A stretch of DNA of 64,000 nucleotides from CADEED01 sp036677145 (lineage in GTDB: Bacteria > Pseudomonadota > Gammaproteobacteria > Steroidobacterales > Steroidobacteraceae). The DNA is taken from the NCBI GenBank assembly GCA_036677145.1, contig JAKFFF010000034.1, positions 95,381 through 159,380 on the forward strand, given 5' to 3'. Positions 50,958 to 59,147 of the stretch are shown piece after piece (position 1 is the stretch's first letter; the number at the start of each line of letters is the position of its first letter). The notes beneath the pieces were generated by a model. That model was given only the letters and a program-made list of their open reading frames with translations. It did no database searches and was not told the origin of the DNA. A program made the position numbers and the translations under genes.

Positions 50958-52466
50958 TCAATTCAGACGTTCGATGTCAGGCAGGATCCACTGCTTGTCG
51001 AAGAAGGCCTTCTCCGGGCCGTACAGCCGGAACATCACTTCGAACTCACCGTGCGCGCTCGTCGGTACCCAGTTCGCTTCACGGCCGGGTGGCGTCTTCG
51101 CGCTGAAGTAGAGCGTGGTCGAGCCGTCGGTGTTCTGCTGAATCCCTTCCGAAAGCGACGACCGGCTGCACCAGGGTGTGTTGCGGATCAGTGAATGTGT
51201 AGCGCGGTCGTACGCGGTGGCGGACCAGTAGAGATTGACCGGTACGTTGGCCGGAACTGTCAACCGGTAGTCGTGCGCGCCGTCGAGGGATTTGCCGTTC
51301 TTGTCCTTGATGGTCATCAGGTAGTACTGGCCGGCGCCGAGACGTTTGGGGCTGAAGTACACGTAGCTGTAGGTCCGGCCGCGCGCGTCGATGGGATAGC
51401 TGTCGGTCTCGGTGAACGAGTTCTGGATACCTCTGGCGAGCTCCGGCGACGTGGGCAGCGCCCAGCGCGCGCCCTCGGCGAAGGGCGGAAAGAATTCATC
51501 GTAGATGCTGTCCATCCAGGCATGTGCTTCGCGTAGCGCGGATTCGAGGCATTTTTTCGTCGCCGCATCCGGGGCGAACGTTTTCCCCTTCTCGATGCCG
51601 ATGTTCTTGAGGATGTCGATCATCGCGCGGTCGCGCTCGATCCACGGCTCGTACTGGATCACGCGGTCGAGGGATTCGAAGAAACGCAGATCAAGCGGGA
51701 TGGTGGCGTCGAACATCTCGTCGATGGCATCCACGTAAACAGTGTCGGGCGGATTGCCCATCTCGCTGAGTGGATAGACGCGCACGCGTTTCGCGTAGGC
51801 GACGGCCGCCGCGACATCGGCCGCGGCCAGGCTCTTGAGAGAGGAGCGCAGCACCGCGTAACTCTGGTAGGTAGGGCAGGGCAGCGGGATGTATCCGTTT
51901 GGAACGGGGTCGGCATATCCCGGCGAGAGGATCACATACTTGCCGCCCTTTCCCAGGTCCGCACCCGCCGGGCCGACGTCCTCGAGCGCCGTCTGCCAGG
52001 CGTCGTCGACGGAGCCCACGAATGAGCCCTCGTCCGCGGGCGGAATCTCCATGACCATCGGACCCGCAGTCGTCGTGTCGAAGAACGGCATGAGGTAGAT
52101 AGTGTCCGGGTTGGGCGTCAACGTCTGGTTCTTCCAGATGAAGGGCCGCGACCAGTACACGATCTTGTTGCTGCCGGGAATTCCGGCGACGCGGTACATC
52201 GCCTGCAGCATCAGGTCGAAGTTCACCGCCGGCATGCCCCAGCTCACGGCCTCGATGGCGCGCCGTTCGATCGCCCGCAATGCGAGTTCGGGCGCCTTGC
52301 GCCGCGTGGCGACCTGCACGGAGGGTTTGCGCCGGTCCGCGCGCCGCAGGTTCATGCTGACGATGCCGGGGCGCGACGGTGCGCGCGCCAGCTTGACGGC
52401 GATCACGGCCTTCGCGGCGCGCGCCTTGCCGCGGGACTTTCCGGGGCGTCTGCTTTCTGTGCGCAT
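50958..52466 (-). CDS. DUF1254/DUF1214 two-domain protein
   Basis: A 502-aa protein carrying both domains: DUF1254 (about residues 80-230: VSWGMPAVNFDLMLQAMYRVAG, TPNPDTIYLMPFFDT, DDAWQTALEDVGPAG) and DUF1214 (about 370-495: YYLMTIKDKNGKSLDGAHDYRLTVPANVPVNLYWSATAYDRAT, THSLIRNT and WVPTSAHGEFEVMFRLYGPEKAFFDKQW). The family's function is unknown. The first 60 residues are very basic and carry no visible export signal, unlike most relatives. AGGA lies 7 bp before ATG 52466. Third gene of a unit with LysM and HAD genes. Confidence 0.9.
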   Translation of the reverse strand: MRTESRRPGKSRGKARAAKAVIAVKLARAPSRPGIVSMNLRRADRRKPSVQVATRRKAPELALRAIERRAIEAVSWGMPAVNFDLMLQAMYRVAGIPGSNKIVYWSRPFIWKNQTLTPNPDTIYLMPFFDTTTAGPMVMEIPPADEGSFVGSVDDAWQTALEDVGPAGADLGKGGKYVILSPGYADPVPNGYIPLPCPTYQSYAVLRSSLKSLAAADVAAAVAYAKRVRVYPLSEMGNPPDTVYVDAIDEMFDATIPLDLRFFESLDRVIQYEPWIERDRAMIDILKNIGIEKGKTFAPDAATKKCLESALREAHAWMDSIYDEFFPPFAEGARWALPTSPELARGIQNSFTETDSYPIDARGRTYSYVYFSPKRLGAGQYYLMTIKDKNGKSLDGAHDYRLTVPANVPVNLYWSATAYDRATHSLIRNTPWCSRSSLSEGIQQNTDGSTTLYFSAKTPPGREANWVPTSAHGEFEVMFRLYGPEKAFFDKQWILPDIERLN

Positions 52467-52493
52467 GGTGGAGTCCTTCGGCCGGATGGAGAG

Positions 52494-53489
52494 TTACGGG
52501 GGCAGGATCCGGTTCCAGTCGTCCTTCATGCTGACGACTGTCCAGCCCTTCTGTTGCGCCTGATCGAGCGCCGCGGAAAGTTTTCCGATCTTCGATTCGC
52601 GGTCGTAGGCGTACTCGCGTTCGGCATCGGTGTGACGGACGAGCAGCGCGAAGCGCGGCCCCGCGCCCGCGGTGGTCCACTCGAGCATCTCCCGATCACC
52701 GTCCGAATTGCCGAATGCCGCGATCGGGCGGCGCCCGATGAAACGTTGAATGCCGGCGGGTTTCCCCGGGCCATCGTCGACGAATTCGACTTCGGCCATC
52801 TTGAGCAATACGGGTTCATCGCCGCGCAATTGATACTTTTGCTTGCCCACGCTGCCGACCACCTGCTCCGGCGGAATGCCGTAGGCTTTCTCAGAGAACG
52901 CGCGAATGAATTCGACGCCGCCGCCCGAGACGATATAGGTCTTGAACCCGTTGGCGCGCAGGTGCGAGAGCACCTCGAGCATGGGCTGATAAACGCATTT
53001 GTCGTATGTGCGCCGATATCGCGGATGCTGCGCCGTGCGGATCCACTGGCGCACCGTGTTTTCGAATGCCTCGGTCGTCATGCCGGCGTGCGTGGCCGCA
53101 ATGATATCGGTCCCGGCATGATCGCCCACGGCGAGTGCATCCTGCGGGCGGCCATCGATCAGCGACGCGAACGGTTCCTTCTGCTTCCACTCCGGATGCA
53201 ATGGCGCCATGAGCTTCACCTGGTCGATCGCGAATGCGAGCTGCGCATAGACAGGCTGTTCCACCCAGAGTGTGCCGTCGTTGTCGAATACCGCGATGCG
53301 TTCGGCGACCGGCACGAAATCCTTTCCGCCCGCCGTGGTGACACGCTCGACGAACGCGATGATCGCGCGCTTGGGGCTGGTGGCGTTCCACGAGGGCAGC
53401 GGGTCGGGGCCCGCCCCGAAGCCGGGTGCGGCGCAGAGCACCAGCAGGACGAGCAGTGCGGTCCCGGGCTTGCGGTAGTTAGTGAGCAT
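52494..53489 (-). CDS. HAD-superfamily phosphatase, exported paralogue
   Basis: A 331-aa protein paralogous to the HAD protein at 48064. It carries a signal peptide (LLVLLVLCAAPGFGA), so it is periplasmic. Motif I VFDNDGTLWVEQP, motif II YIVSGGGVEFI, motif III around KMAEVEF and motif IV IAAFGNSDGDREML are intact. The frame opens at 54227 but ATG 53489 supplies the signal. It lies between a LysM gene and a DUF1254 gene, 17 and 27 bp away, so one operon. Having one cytoplasmic and one periplasmic copy suggests the same kind of reaction on both sides of the inner membrane. Confidence 0.9.
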   Translation of the reverse strand: MLTNYRKPGTALLVLLVLCAAPGFGAGPDPLPSWNATSPKRAIIAFVERVTTAGGKDFVPVAERIAVFDNDGTLWVEQPVYAQLAFAIDQVKLMAPLHPEWKQKEPFASLIDGRPQDALAVGDHAGTDIIAATHAGMTTEAFENTVRQWIRTAQHPRYRRTYDKCVYQPMLEVLSHLRANGFKTYIVSGGGVEFIRAFSEKAYGIPPEQVVGSVGKQKYQLRGDEPVLLKMAEVEFVDDGPGKPAGIQRFIGRRPIAAFGNSDGDREMLEWTTAGAGPRFALLVRHTDAEREYAYDRESKIGKLSAALDQAQQKGWTVVSMKDDWNRILPP

Positions 53490-53506
53490 GCGAGCGCCGT
53501 TGCTGG

Positions 53507-53713
53507 CTAGGGAATGATCAGCCGCTGTCCTGGGCGCAGCGCTTCGGGCCCGGGAAGGGTGTCGCGATTCGCTTCCAGGATCTTGCCGCTGTACTCCGCG
53601 CCGCCGTAGAAATACTCCGCGATGCTCGCCAGCGTGTCCCCTTCCGCGACCACGTGGAACTGCGTGTACGGATTCTCGTCGGTGGGGTCGTTTGGCCGGT
53701 GGCCTGATTTCAT
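53507..53713 (-). CDS. Minimal LysM-domain protein, 68 aa
   Basis: The protein is almost only a LysM motif: FHVVAEGDTLASIAEYFYGGAEYSGKILEANRD...ALRPGQRLIIP (residues about 22-68, two pieces), with the characteristic GDTL and GQ-L-IP ends. LysM binds peptidoglycan N-acetylglucosamine. ATG 53713 has GGAAG about 8 bp before it and no signal peptide. A longer frame opens at 53905 but overlaps the divergent DUF1214 gene and has no signal either. First gene of the LysM-HAD-DUF1254 operon. Confidence 0.78.
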   Translation of the reverse strand: MKSGHRPNDPTDENPYTQFHVVAEGDTLASIAEYFYGGAEYSGKILEANRDTLPGPEALRPGQRLIIP

Positions 53714-53822
53714 TCCGGCTAGCTTCCGGGTGGTCCGCGGGGCGACGTATGGGACGAAGGGCCCATTGCCGCCCTGCGCCCAAACGCGAAGATTTGACCG
53801 GAATCGAGCATGGAGCTGTCCG

Positions 53823-54338
53823 GTGATTACGACACTGACGTCGAAGGGAAGGCTGGCGACCGCGGGACTGAATACCGTGGAGCGCGCCAGCGTGCCGATG
53901 TTCATGCGCTGCGATCCGGCCCGGCTTGCGTACGTCGATCGCCGCTGGGAGTGGGCCTTCTCGAGCTTCGACTCCTGCTACCTGTGGGCTATGCAGGACG
54001 CGGGCCGTGAGTTGCTCGACGGTGAACAGGACTACCGGTTGTCGCTTCCCGGCCCGGTACCGGCGGGGCGTTGCTTCACCGTCGCGGCTTGCGATGGTCG
54101 CGGCTGGCCGCTGGTGCGCAGCGAACTGAAGTTCGCGACCGATGAGGAAGCAATCGACGCGTGCGCGGTTCGCAACGGGGTCGAGATCTGCTTCGGGCCG
54201 GAACGGCCGTCCGACCCGAATGCTCACTGGATTCGAACCACGCCCGGTATAGGCTGGTTCGCGCTGTTGCGCCTCATGAATCCGCTCGAACCGTTTTTCA
54301 ATCAGAGCTGGAAACCCAGCGACCTCGTGGCGGAGTGA
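53823..54338 (+). CDS. DUF1214 domain protein
   Basis: A 171-aa protein from GTG 53823, which has GGAG 7 bp upstream. The DUF1214 fold is recognised by the C-terminal part: PNAHWIRTTPGIGWFALLRLMNPLEPFFNQSWKPSDL, the same pattern as the end of the DUF1254/DUF1214 protein encoded divergently on the other side. No DUF1254 domain is present, so it is a separated DUF1214 partner. No clear signal peptide. It precedes the sortase by 3 bp and begins its operon. The frame opens at 53622 but overlaps the LysM gene. Confidence 0.78.
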   Translation: MITTLTSKGRLATAGLNTVERASVPMFMRCDPARLAYVDRRWEWAFSSFDSCYLWAMQDAGRELLDGEQDYRLSLPGPVPAGRCFTVAACDGRGWPLVRSELKFATDEEAIDACAVRNGVEICFGPERPSDPNAHWIRTTPGIGWFALLRLMNPLEPFFNQSWKPSDLVAE

Positions 54339-54341
54339 ACC

Positions 54342-55028
54342 TTGCGACAGACGCGCACCTCGCTCGAGTTCATTGCCTGGATCGCGGGCGGCGCGCTGCT
54401 GGTCACCTGGCTCGTGCTGCGGCTTTGGACCGCGCAGGCTTACGCCGCGGGCGTCGCGCAGATGCGCGCGGAAATGCAGGCGGCCGCCGAAACCCGGGGG
54501 CCAGCTAACAAACCTGCCAACCAGGAGTTGTGGTCGCCCGAACGCGTCATGGCTTATGCGCAGGCGAAGCAGGCGAGTGGTGGTCCCGACGCGCTGCTGC
54601 GTATTCCCTCGATTTCACTCGAGGTGCCGGTCTACGGATCGGTCAGCGAAATCAATCTCAACCGCGGCGCGGGACTCATCGACGGGGTGGAATCGCTCGC
54701 CCATGCGGGCAACGTGGGTATCGCCGCGCACCGTGACGGTTTCTTTCGCGCATTGAAGGACGTCGCGCTCGGCGGCGAGCTGTTCCTCGACTTCAACGGA
54801 CACACGCAGCGTTATCGCATCGTGGATCTGCAGATCGTTTCACCCGATGACAACAGCGTGCTGGCGCCCACCGGCGTGCCGAGCGTCACCCTCGTCACGT
54901 GTTACCCGTTTTACTTCGTCGGCTCGGCGCCGCAGCGATTCATCGTGCGCGCCGAACTCGACGGCGCGAGCAGCATTCGCCCCCCGGACAGTGAGTATTT
55001 ACAGGTCATCAATTGGAGAAAACCATGA
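54342..55028 (+). CDS. Class D-type sortase of a Gram-negative bacterium
   Basis: A 228-aa transpeptidase: N-terminal membrane anchor (residues 7-27), a linker, then a sortase barrel with His130 (GIAAHRDGF), Cys187 (TLVTCYPF) and Arg199 (APQRFIVRAEL), the complete catalytic triad. The TLVTC-Y and HR(D)GF wording fits class D/E sortases. TTG 54342 is used: GGAG lies 6 bp upstream. The gene overlaps the next by 4 bp (ATGA), and that gene encodes a protein with a matching sorting signal. Expected role: cutting the LPxTA signal and linking the substrate to an amine acceptor in the envelope. Confidence 0.93.
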   Translation: MRQTRTSLEFIAWIAGGALLVTWLVLRLWTAQAYAAGVAQMRAEMQAAAETRGPANKPANQELWSPERVMAYAQAKQASGGPDALLRIPSISLEVPVYGSVSEINLNRGAGLIDGVESLAHAGNVGIAAHRDGFFRALKDVALGGELFLDFNGHTQRYRIVDLQIVSPDDNSVLAPTGVPSVTLVTCYPFYFVGSAPQRFIVRAELDGASSIRPPDSEYLQVINWRKP

Positions 55029-55648
55029 AACGTTACGCCACGACGATCGCGGCCGTGCTTGCCCTCGCGGCGGGTGGCGGCGCATTCGCACAATCGGATT
55101 CGCTCGCCAAGGCGTTCACCGCCAACAACGCGGAGAACTGCACCCAGATCGTATGGTCGCAGGAGACGCTGGCGAAGTACCCGCGTATCGCCATCGCCTG
55201 CAAGGAAGTCGTCAAGAAGGATGGCAGGACCTTCGTGAAGTTCGAAGGACCGGTGACCCGGGTTGCAAGGGGCGGCGAGGAAATCGACGTCAAGTTCAAC
55301 CCGCGATTCGATCCGCTCACGCTGACTCCGCCCGAGGGTATGGAGATCGAGGTCAGTGGCCGCAAGACGCCGGTCTCGCGACTGCGCCCCGGTGACACGC
55401 TCACCTTCTACGTTCCGGAAGATCGCCTTTCGGCCAACTTCTACTCGGAAGCCGCGCCAACCGCGCCACCACAGGTGGTCATGATCGTCGCGCCGGTCCC
55501 GCAGCGGGTCGCCGCCGCGCCGCCGAGCGAGGACTATTCGAGTTTGCCGCGCACGGCCGGCACGCTGCCGCTGCTCGGTCTGCTCGGTGCGATGCTGATA
55601 GCGCTCGGTGCGGGACTCACCGCACGCCGCTGGATGAGTCGACTGTAG
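55025..55648 (+). CDS. Sortase substrate with LPRTAG sorting signal
   Basis: A 207-aa exported protein: signal peptide 1-22 (GGGAFA-QSDS), a body of about 120 residues rich in beta-strands, a proline/alanine-rich spacer (APTAPPQVVMIVAPVPQ), and a C-terminal cell-wall-sorting-like signal: LPRTAG (residues 174-179), a hydrophobic helix (LPLLGLLGAMLIALGAGLTA) and a basic tail ARRWMSRL. This is the three-part sortase signal. ATG 55025 has GGAG 6 bp upstream, and its start is coupled to the sortase stop. Body family not recognised. Together with the sortase it is a dedicated pair. Confidence 0.9.
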   Translation: MKRYATTIAAVLALAAGGGAFAQSDSLAKAFTANNAENCTQIVWSQETLAKYPRIAIACKEVVKKDGRTFVKFEGPVTRVARGGEEIDVKFNPRFDPLTLTPPEGMEIEVSGRKTPVSRLRPGDTLTFYVPEDRLSANFYSEAAPTAPPQVVMIVAPVPQRVAAAPPSEDYSSLPRTAGTLPLLGLLGAMLIALGAGLTARRWMSRL

Positions 55649-55805
55649 TTAGGTTGCCCCGTCCGCGTGCCGTCGTTCCCCGGAAAGCGAGGCTGGGGTG
55701 CGGCGGTGCGCGGACTCTCCTTGTGCCGCGCTGCCGCATTGCACTGAGATGGGGCCGTTAGAAGTCGAGGATGCATGTCGGCGTCCCTTGCGGCACTCTG
55801 CGGAC

Positions 55806-56924
55806 ATGAGTAGCCCAACGAACGGTGGCCGATCCCGTAGTTACCAGGCATTACGCGAGTCCGAAGAACTACATCGCGCCACGCTGAGCAGCATCTCCGA
55901 CGCCGTATTCATGACCGACGACGCGGGCACGTTCACCTACGTGTGCCCGAACGTCGACGTGATCTTCGGCTACACACCGGACGAAGTGCACGCGATGGGC
56001 CGCCTGGAGCGCCTGCTCGGCGATCGACTGTTCGAGATGTCCGAGCTCGTCGCTCGCGGCGAGATCCGCAACGTCGAGCGTGATGTCACCTCGAAGTCGG
56101 GTCAGCCGCGCGCGGTGCTGATCCATCTCAAGCTCGTATCGATCCAGGGTGGCACGGTGTTGTGCACTTGCCGCGACGTCACGGAACTCAAGCAGGCGGA
56201 GCGCGAACTGGCGATCACCCGGCAGCGCCTTGTGCACGCGGGACGACTGGCGTTGCTCGGTGAGCTCACCGCGATGATCGTCCATGAAGTCAAGCAACCC
56301 TTGTCCGCCATTTTCGCCAATGTGAGCGCGGCGACGATGAGCCTGAGCCGCAATGGAAATCTCGACGTTGTCGAGCTGAGATCGATTCTCGACGATATCC
56401 AGGAAGCCAGCGGCGCCGCGGCGGACATAGTCGACCGGCTGCGTGCGCTTGCGACGCAGCGGCCGCGCGAACCTGTCCCGCTCGACCTGAACGACATCGC
56501 GCGCGATACGCTGCGCATGCTTGCGGCCGAGGCGCGCCGGCGCAACGTGTCGCTGCGGGAAGACTTGCACGCTGGACCGATCGAATTGTCGGGCGATCGT
56601 GTTTCGCTGCAGCAATTGGTGACGAACCTGATTGCGAACGCGATCGACGCGGCCGAGGACTCGGGTGAGGAAAACTGCCAGGTGATCGTGAGCACGGGTG
56701 TCGACACCGGAGCCTGGGTGCTCTCGGTGACCGACAATGGGCGCGGCATCGCGCCTCAACATCTGCCAAGGTTGTTTGATGCGTTTTTCACGACGCGCGA
56801 CGACGGCGTCGGCCTGGGTCTTGCGATCGCGCGTTCGATCGCCGAAGAACACGGCGGCCGGCTGAGCGTTCAGAACAATCCCGGCCGCGGCGCGACATTC
56901 CGTTTCGAATTGCCGGCGCGCTGA
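55806..56924 (+). CDS. PAS-domain histidine kinase, orphan
   Basis: A 372-aa soluble sensor kinase. PAS domain about residues 20-130 (LHRATLSSISDAVFMTDDAGTFTYVCPN, DVIFGYTPDEV), HisKA with His160 in MIVHEVKQPLSAIFANVSAA, and HATPase with N box (VTNLIANAIDAAED), G boxes (VTDNGRGIA, GVGLGLAIARSIAEEHGG). No response-regulator gene follows, so its partner is one of the receivers at 30659, 31088 or 50161 or lies elsewhere. ATG 55806 has only a weak ribosome site; ATG 55749 is a possible alternative. Confidence 0.9.
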   Translation: MSSPTNGGRSRSYQALRESEELHRATLSSISDAVFMTDDAGTFTYVCPNVDVIFGYTPDEVHAMGRLERLLGDRLFEMSELVARGEIRNVERDVTSKSGQPRAVLIHLKLVSIQGGTVLCTCRDVTELKQAERELAITRQRLVHAGRLALLGELTAMIVHEVKQPLSAIFANVSAATMSLSRNGNLDVVELRSILDDIQEASGAAADIVDRLRALATQRPREPVPLDLNDIARDTLRMLAAEARRRNVSLREDLHAGPIELSGDRVSLQQLVTNLIANAIDAAEDSGEENCQVIVSTGVDTGAWVLSVTDNGRGIAPQHLPRLFDAFFTTRDDGVGLGLAIARSIAEEHGGRLSVQNNPGRGATFRFELPAR

Positions 56925-57264
56925 CTGACTGTTGTGTTTGTGCAATAGGGCGCGCTGCGAGTGCGCGCTACGATCGATGCGCCTAACAGCAGTAGCTTCC
57001 CTCGTCGCGACGCGCAGTTACGATGGATTCCTGCGTCGCGTGTTTCATCGTGACCAACTCCTCGCCAACTGAACGCAAGCTGAATCGCAGATCCGCGGCG
57101 GATTTCATTCGCAGTTGTCGCGCAAACGCATCGTGACGGTTCATGCGCAAGAGATAAAAATGATTTCTTCGCGGACAGACGTATTCCTGTTCGCGAAACG
57201 CTCTTACAATAAGTTCGCGTCGGATTTCGGCCAGACTGGTGGTGCGGATTCACGAGGAGGCGAC
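56925..57264. other. 340-bp intergenic region between two kinase genes
   Basis: Codon use in the open frame upstream of 57265 is not gene-like, so the region is treated as non-coding. A possible -10 TACAAT lies at 57205-57210, about 55 bp before the next start, with no good -35 box. No palindrome of the island type is present. Confidence 0.55.
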
Positions 57265-58833
57265 GTGTTGCACGAACACGCATATCTTTTCTCTGCTCTT
57301 CCTCCTGCCCCTGCGCAGCAGCGCTTCATCAGGGCCGTGCTGGTGCTGATGATCGCCACGTTCGTCCTCGTGTTGCCGTTCCGCGAGTCAGACTGGACAC
57401 CCGTCGAATCATTCATCCCGGTTCTGAACACACTGCTGTTCGTGATCGACCTGCTGACGGCCATCCTGCTGTTCGCACAGTTTTCATTCACGCGTTCGCG
57501 CGCGTTGTTGGCGCTCGCGTGCGGATTCCTGTTCACATCCTGCTTCATGGTGCCCCACCTTCTGACCTTTCCGGGCGCCTTCTCCGATTCCGGGTTGTTA
57601 GGGGATTCAAGTGATACGTCCACGTGGCTATACGCGATCTGGCATCTCGGTTTGCCCATCGCGGCCATTACGTACGCGTCGCTGCGGGATGGCCGGCACC
57701 GGCTGCTTCTGCTCGCCGACTCCAACGCGGTACGGTCCACCATCCTGCGGTGGTCGGCCGCAACGATCCTGCTGGTCGGTTTCGTCACGTGGATGGTGAT
57801 CGGAAACCGTCTGGGTCTGCCCGAGTTCATGATCGACGGATTGCGCGTGGACCAGGGCGCATCGGGCGTGGTCGCCACGATCATCATCGCGGCGAGCTGC
57901 GCCGCGCTGCTTGCTGTCTGGAATCGCCGCGGCACCATGATCGACCTGTGGCTCATGGTCGTCCTGACCGGCTGCGTGCTCGAAATGATCCTGCTTGGCC
58001 TGACTGACAGCCGCTTCACGGCCGCCTGGTACATCGGCCGGATGATGGGACTGTTTTCCTCCAGCCTGGTGCTGGTGCTGCTGATTACCGAAGCGACCAA
58101 GCTCTACGCCCGGCTCGCGATCTCGGCGGCTGGCCGCGCGCGCGATCGTGAAGGAAAACGCATGACGCTCGAGGTGTTGATCGAGTCGATCGCCCACGAG
58201 CTGCATCAGCCACTGAGCGCGGTGATCGTCAACAGTGATGCTGCAGCGCGCATCCTCGAGCGGGATCCGGCGGACGTGGATGAGGTGCGCGCGGCGCTCG
58301 CGGACATTTCCAAAGAGGGCCACCGCGCCGGGCAGATCATCGATTCGATGCGCCTGGTGTTGGCCGGATCGCAGACCGCGGCTCCGGTAAGCGTCGAGGA
58401 ACTGGTGAACGAATCGCTGCTGTTGCTGCGCGCCGAACTGGAGGCGCACGACGTTTCATTGCAACTGGAGGCCGATCCCGATCTGCCGACCGTCAAGGGC
58501 GATCGCGGACGGTTGTTGCAGGTGCTCGTGAATCTCGAGATGAACGCCCTCGAGTCGATGCAGGCGGTCACGAACCGGGTGCGGCGGCTGCGTGTGCGTT
58601 CGACGCTCAATGGAACTTCGGGCGTCGCCATCAGCGTGGAGGATTCCGGCACGGGAATTCCGCCCGAGAATGCCGCGCGCATCTTCGACCCCTTTTTCAG
58701 CACGAAGCCGCGCGGCGCGGGACTGGGTCTCGCGATCTGCCGCGCGATAGTGGATGCGCACGGCGGCAAGATTTCACTGACGTCCGGCGGCGACGGAGGA
58801 TCGGCGTTCCGCGTCGTGTTGCCTTCGATCTGA
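57265..58833 (+). CDS. MASE4 histidine kinase, orphan
   Basis: A 522-aa membrane kinase. The N-terminal MASE4 sensor domain (about residues 20-285) has six or more helices and the typical FLFTSCFMVPHLLTFPGAF and TWLYAIWHLGLP segments. HisKA follows with His311 in ESIAHELHQPLSAVIVNS, then HATPase (VLVNLEMNALESM, VEDSGTGIP, GAGLGLAICRAIVDAHGGK). GTG 57265 is used because GGAGG lies just upstream; the frame opens at 57115. No adjacent response regulator. It is the third FixL-like kinase of the island, and a palindrome copy lies 26 bp after its stop. Confidence 0.9.
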   Translation: MLHEHAYLFSALPPAPAQQRFIRAVLVLMIATFVLVLPFRESDWTPVESFIPVLNTLLFVIDLLTAILLFAQFSFTRSRALLALACGFLFTSCFMVPHLLTFPGAFSDSGLLGDSSDTSTWLYAIWHLGLPIAAITYASLRDGRHRLLLLADSNAVRSTILRWSAATILLVGFVTWMVIGNRLGLPEFMIDGLRVDQGASGVVATIIIAASCAALLAVWNRRGTMIDLWLMVVLTGCVLEMILLGLTDSRFTAAWYIGRMMGLFSSSLVLVLLITEATKLYARLAISAAGRARDREGKRMTLEVLIESIAHELHQPLSAVIVNSDAAARILERDPADVDEVRAALADISKEGHRAGQIIDSMRLVLAGSQTAAPVSVEELVNESLLLLRAELEAHDVSLQLEADPDLPTVKGDRGRLLQVLVNLEMNALESMQAVTNRVRRLRVRSTLNGTSGVAISVEDSGTGIPPENAARIFDPFFSTKPRGAGLGLAICRAIVDAHGGKISLTSGGDGGSAFRVVLPSI

Positions 58834-58858
58834 ACGCGCGTCATTGCAGCGGACGAGA

Positions 58859-58876
58859 ATCGGTCATTGGTCCGAT
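58859..58876 (+). promoter_or_regulatory. Island palindrome, copy 5 with matching -10 box
   Basis: ATCGGTCATTGGTCCGAT, 16 of 18 matches. A good -10 box, TAGAAT, lies at 58898-58903, exactly 21 bp beyond the site, and no -35 box separates them. This is the layout of an activator-dependent promoter with the site centred near -43. Confidence 0.65.
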
Positions 58877-58912
58877 TGCTCGCGCGGGGCGCGACATTAG
58901 AATCACGCGCGC

Positions 58913-59107
58913 ATGAACGGTCGGGGCATCGAATCAGGTCTGCACGTCGCATCGCGCGACCGGGTTCCTGCGGATCCCGCGAAGTTGCCCGACGAGCGTG
59001 CACCGATCGCGCAATCGAACGAAGCCGCCGCGCGACGCTCGATCTTGCGCAAGCCGCGGCGCGATGCGCACTCGACCTTCATCCTGCACACTGAAAAGTG
59101 GCGGTAG
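58913..59107 (+). CDS. Possible small protein, 64 aa, near-leaderless
   Basis: Open from ATG 58913, about 3 bp after the transcription start predicted from the -10 box TAGAAT. About three quarters of the codons end in G or C, somewhat below the neighbours. The sequence is charged and without a signal or membrane segment (SNEAAARRSILRKPRRDAH near the C-terminus); no family is recognised. There is no Shine-Dalgarno, so if translated it is leaderless. The alternative is that the promoter makes a small RNA. Confidence 0.4.
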   Translation: MNGRGIESGLHVASRDRVPADPAKLPDERAPIAQSNEAAARRSILRKPRRDAHSTFILHTEKWR

Positions 59108-59147
59108 CGATTCGCGCGCCGCTCGCACTACCGCAGATGGCGAGAAG

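Noticed and set aside
57160..57264. Longer start for the MASE4 kinase
   Set aside because: The extra 35 codons have poor third-position GC and the ribosome site GGAGG lies next to GTG 57265 instead.
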